From Phycomyces blakesleeanus NRRL 1555(-) (lineage: Eukaryota > Mucoromycota > Mucoromycetes > Mucorales > Phycomycetaceae), in the NCBI RefSeq assembly GCF_001638985.1, contig NW_017265137.1, positions 252,755 through 279,205 of the forward strand: a stretch of 26,451 bases of DNA, in the 5' to 3' direction. The notes under the pieces were generated by a model. It was not told the DNA's origin. It ran no database searches and saw nothing but the letters and a program-made list of their open reading frames with translations. Shown here one piece after another: positions 24,721-26,451 of the stretch; positions within the stretch are counted from its first letter, which is position 1; the number at the start of each line of letters is the position of its first letter. The translations under genes and the position numbers were made by a program.

Positions 24721-26059
24721 ACATATATTCCTTTTGATATGTCGTGACTGACATGGATGTATATTCACATTTTCGGCTAGCCCAGGAATATCCTATATCT
24801 CTAAATCTTTTTGTATCAATTATGTAAACCAATTGGTTAAGTCATGACCTTGAGAAGAACATGATTGTTACAACTGGCACAGCAATCAATTGAAAATCAT
24901 AAAGATTGTAACAATGAACCCCAACAATATCTATCTATTTCTATTCCTCTCTCTTTTATTTATTATTTATCATCCAAAGAAGCATAGCTTATCCCAACAT
25001 TTTAGTAATAGCTTAGTAATAGCTTAATAATTATATTATTTTATTATGTATCGAAACATCTATAATTACATTGAAAGGTGAAAGCCATAAAGAACATTCT
25101 TATATATCACTACTATTTTCCTTTTATCTTTCTCAAGAGAACAAGTTGCCAATTGCCAATATTAGGGCTAAGGAGCTTTTAGAGGAGATCGATATATATT
25201 TCTTTTTTTTGTTAATTGTCTGGGCCACTTCTTTGCATAGACCAACACAACCCGCCTCAGTTTGATTGTATATTGCTCATACAATAGCTTTATTTCTTCT
25301 GGTATATTATTTTTAAGCAGTAATATATATTAATAGCAACAAATAATTTTGCTCTTTATTTAAAACATGAAATAATAAAAGAAATACAGGAGCTTTTTAA
25401 GTAAGACATTGCAGCATGGTAAAGACTAGTAATTTATTTTTTAATAAATTTTCTAACTATATCTATAGGAATATTAATTATATATATAACAGTGATACCA
25501 TTGAGATTAAAGAAAATATATCTAATTGCTTGAACTAGTGATAGTAAGAGTATAAAATATAAGAAAATAGAGATTCAGTAAGAATTCTTATTCTAAATTC
25601 AAAGAAGAAGAAATAAGAGATGCTTGCAGAAGTATTGTGTTTTCTATGAGAGAAGGAACATGATAACTTCTAGTAAGCAAAAGATGATAAGACATATCTT
25701 TTTACGGCAGTATCTAGAAGCCAAAAAAGACAATTTACCAAAATTTGAAATTATTGTGAAGATGATCCTGCAGTATAGGCAAATGTGATTTAATACAAAC
25801 TCTGTAAGATAATTGCTTGAGAGCATATTGATTTGATGACAGATCATAAATTAAAAATCAAAATGAAATAATAAAACAATAGTCGCACTGTTTTTTAAAC
25901 GAACGCTATATACTAAATGTTTAATTGATGTGAAATAGTTGAGAGATTTGAAGTAATACATAGAATAATAGTGTCTTTATTTAATTAAATTATATTGAAG
26001 GATTTATATAATGTCAAATTCTTAGTTCACCGTTTTGTCAAAAAAAGTATATAGCAAAA
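24721..26059. other. AT-rich region with no gene seen
   Basis: No exon is supported. It includes a 10-bp inverted repeat (24864-24873 with 24906-24915), a short tandem of TTAGTAATAGC units near 25003-25025, and many TA-rich runs. Open frames on both strands here are short and biased to Ile/Leu/Phe/Lys, as expected from base composition alone. Confidence 0.45.
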
Positions 26060-26308
26060 GTGGATCCATCCCCCTCAGGACGAAGACCTGATTTGACGGC
26101 GAAGGGGAAAAAGGAGTTTGTTGCTCTCTCTCCAGGAAAGAGTGGTATGGAAAACAGAGGCAAGTTCAAGCAGCGCTGCACGTTAGCATACACCTTCCGA
26201 GCCAACGGATGTTTTCTAGATCAACGGTTTCCACACCGCATCGCACATAATCACAACCAACTCGTCTGGACACTTGCGCAGGAAGCTGCCAGTGAGATAT
26301 GCCAATAA
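26060..26308 (+). CDS. Unassigned open frame, possible exon or relic
   Basis: An 82-codon open frame that begins at a GTG, with no ATG at its start, so it is not a complete ordinary gene. Its composition is balanced (RGKFKQRCTLAYTFRANG, FLDQRFPHRIAHNH, VWTLAQEAASEICQ) and the DNA is richer in G+C than the flanking AT-rich sequence, which favours present or past coding. I do not recognise it. It could be an exon of a gene continuing past the window, or a fragment of a mobile element; the GC-richer sequence goes on to the window end. Confidence 0.25.
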   Translation: MDPSPSGRRPDLTAKGKKEFVALSPGKSGMENRGKFKQRCTLAYTFRANGCFLDQRFPHRIAHNHNQLVWTLAQEAASEICQ

Positions 26309-26451
26309 AGACAGTAAAACACAGTACAAGAGATCATTCGTGCATTCACTCTTGTAGGTCCAGAATAAAGAAAGCTAATCCGATCTGGGAACTAAACGCC
26401 CAGACAAGAGATTCAAAGTAGAGTAAGTATATATGTTATGGTTTTGACCGT

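Overview
The window is nuclear DNA from a filamentous fungus, most likely an early-diverging one of the Mucoromycota type. The genes are split by many short GT-AG introns (about 50-200 nt), the spaces between genes are very AT-rich and full of (TA)n and tetra/pentanucleotide microsatellites, and the proteins are typically fungal (F-BAR/SH3 cytokinesis protein, Bud6/AIP3, Erv1, F-box proteins). The placement comes from protein families and gene style only; no species is claimed.

Layout. (1) 552-4555, plus strand: an eleven-exon gene for an F-BAR + SH3 protein of the Cdc15/Imp2/Hof1 group, with a long proline-rich middle and a 38-glutamine run. (2) 4556-6571: gene-free, rich in microsatellites, with GAAT and ATTC arrays in opposite orientation. 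(3) 9074-6572, minus: a three-exon BUD6/AIP3 homologue, convergent with gene 1. (4) 10243-9443, minus: a four-exon gene for a small secreted Kre9/Knh1-like protein; its first intron appears to be GC-AG. (5) 12338-10738, minus: a three-exon F-box/kelch gene. (6) 12.34-16.24 kb: gene-free, with a strong hairpin near 13.54 kb and a small GC-richer block near 15.1 kb. (7) 16241-16997, plus: a two-exon ERV1/ALR sulfhydryl oxidase with all expected cysteines. (8) 17.0-19.4 kb: no supported gene. (9) 19422-20519, plus: an intronless F-box gene. (10) 20.5-26.45 kb: gene-poor. A decayed coding-like block lies at about 23.5-24.7 kb, and an unassigned 82-codon open frame at 26060-26308 lies near the window end.

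How the genes relate. The F-BAR protein and Bud6 both act on formin-driven actin assembly, at the cytokinetic ring/septum and at growth sites respectively. The Kre9-like product would act in the secretory pathway or wall. Erv1 works in the mitochondrial intermembrane space, and the two F-box proteins are probable substrate adaptors for SCF ubiquitin ligases. This is a neighbourhood, not an operon. I found no tRNA, rRNA, CRISPR array or intact transposon, and no convincing undescribed system. The most useful observations are a frame conflict in an A10 run inside the F-BAR exon, the probable GC-AG intron, the low-complexity tracts in two polarity proteins, and the unexplained relic blocks in the right half.
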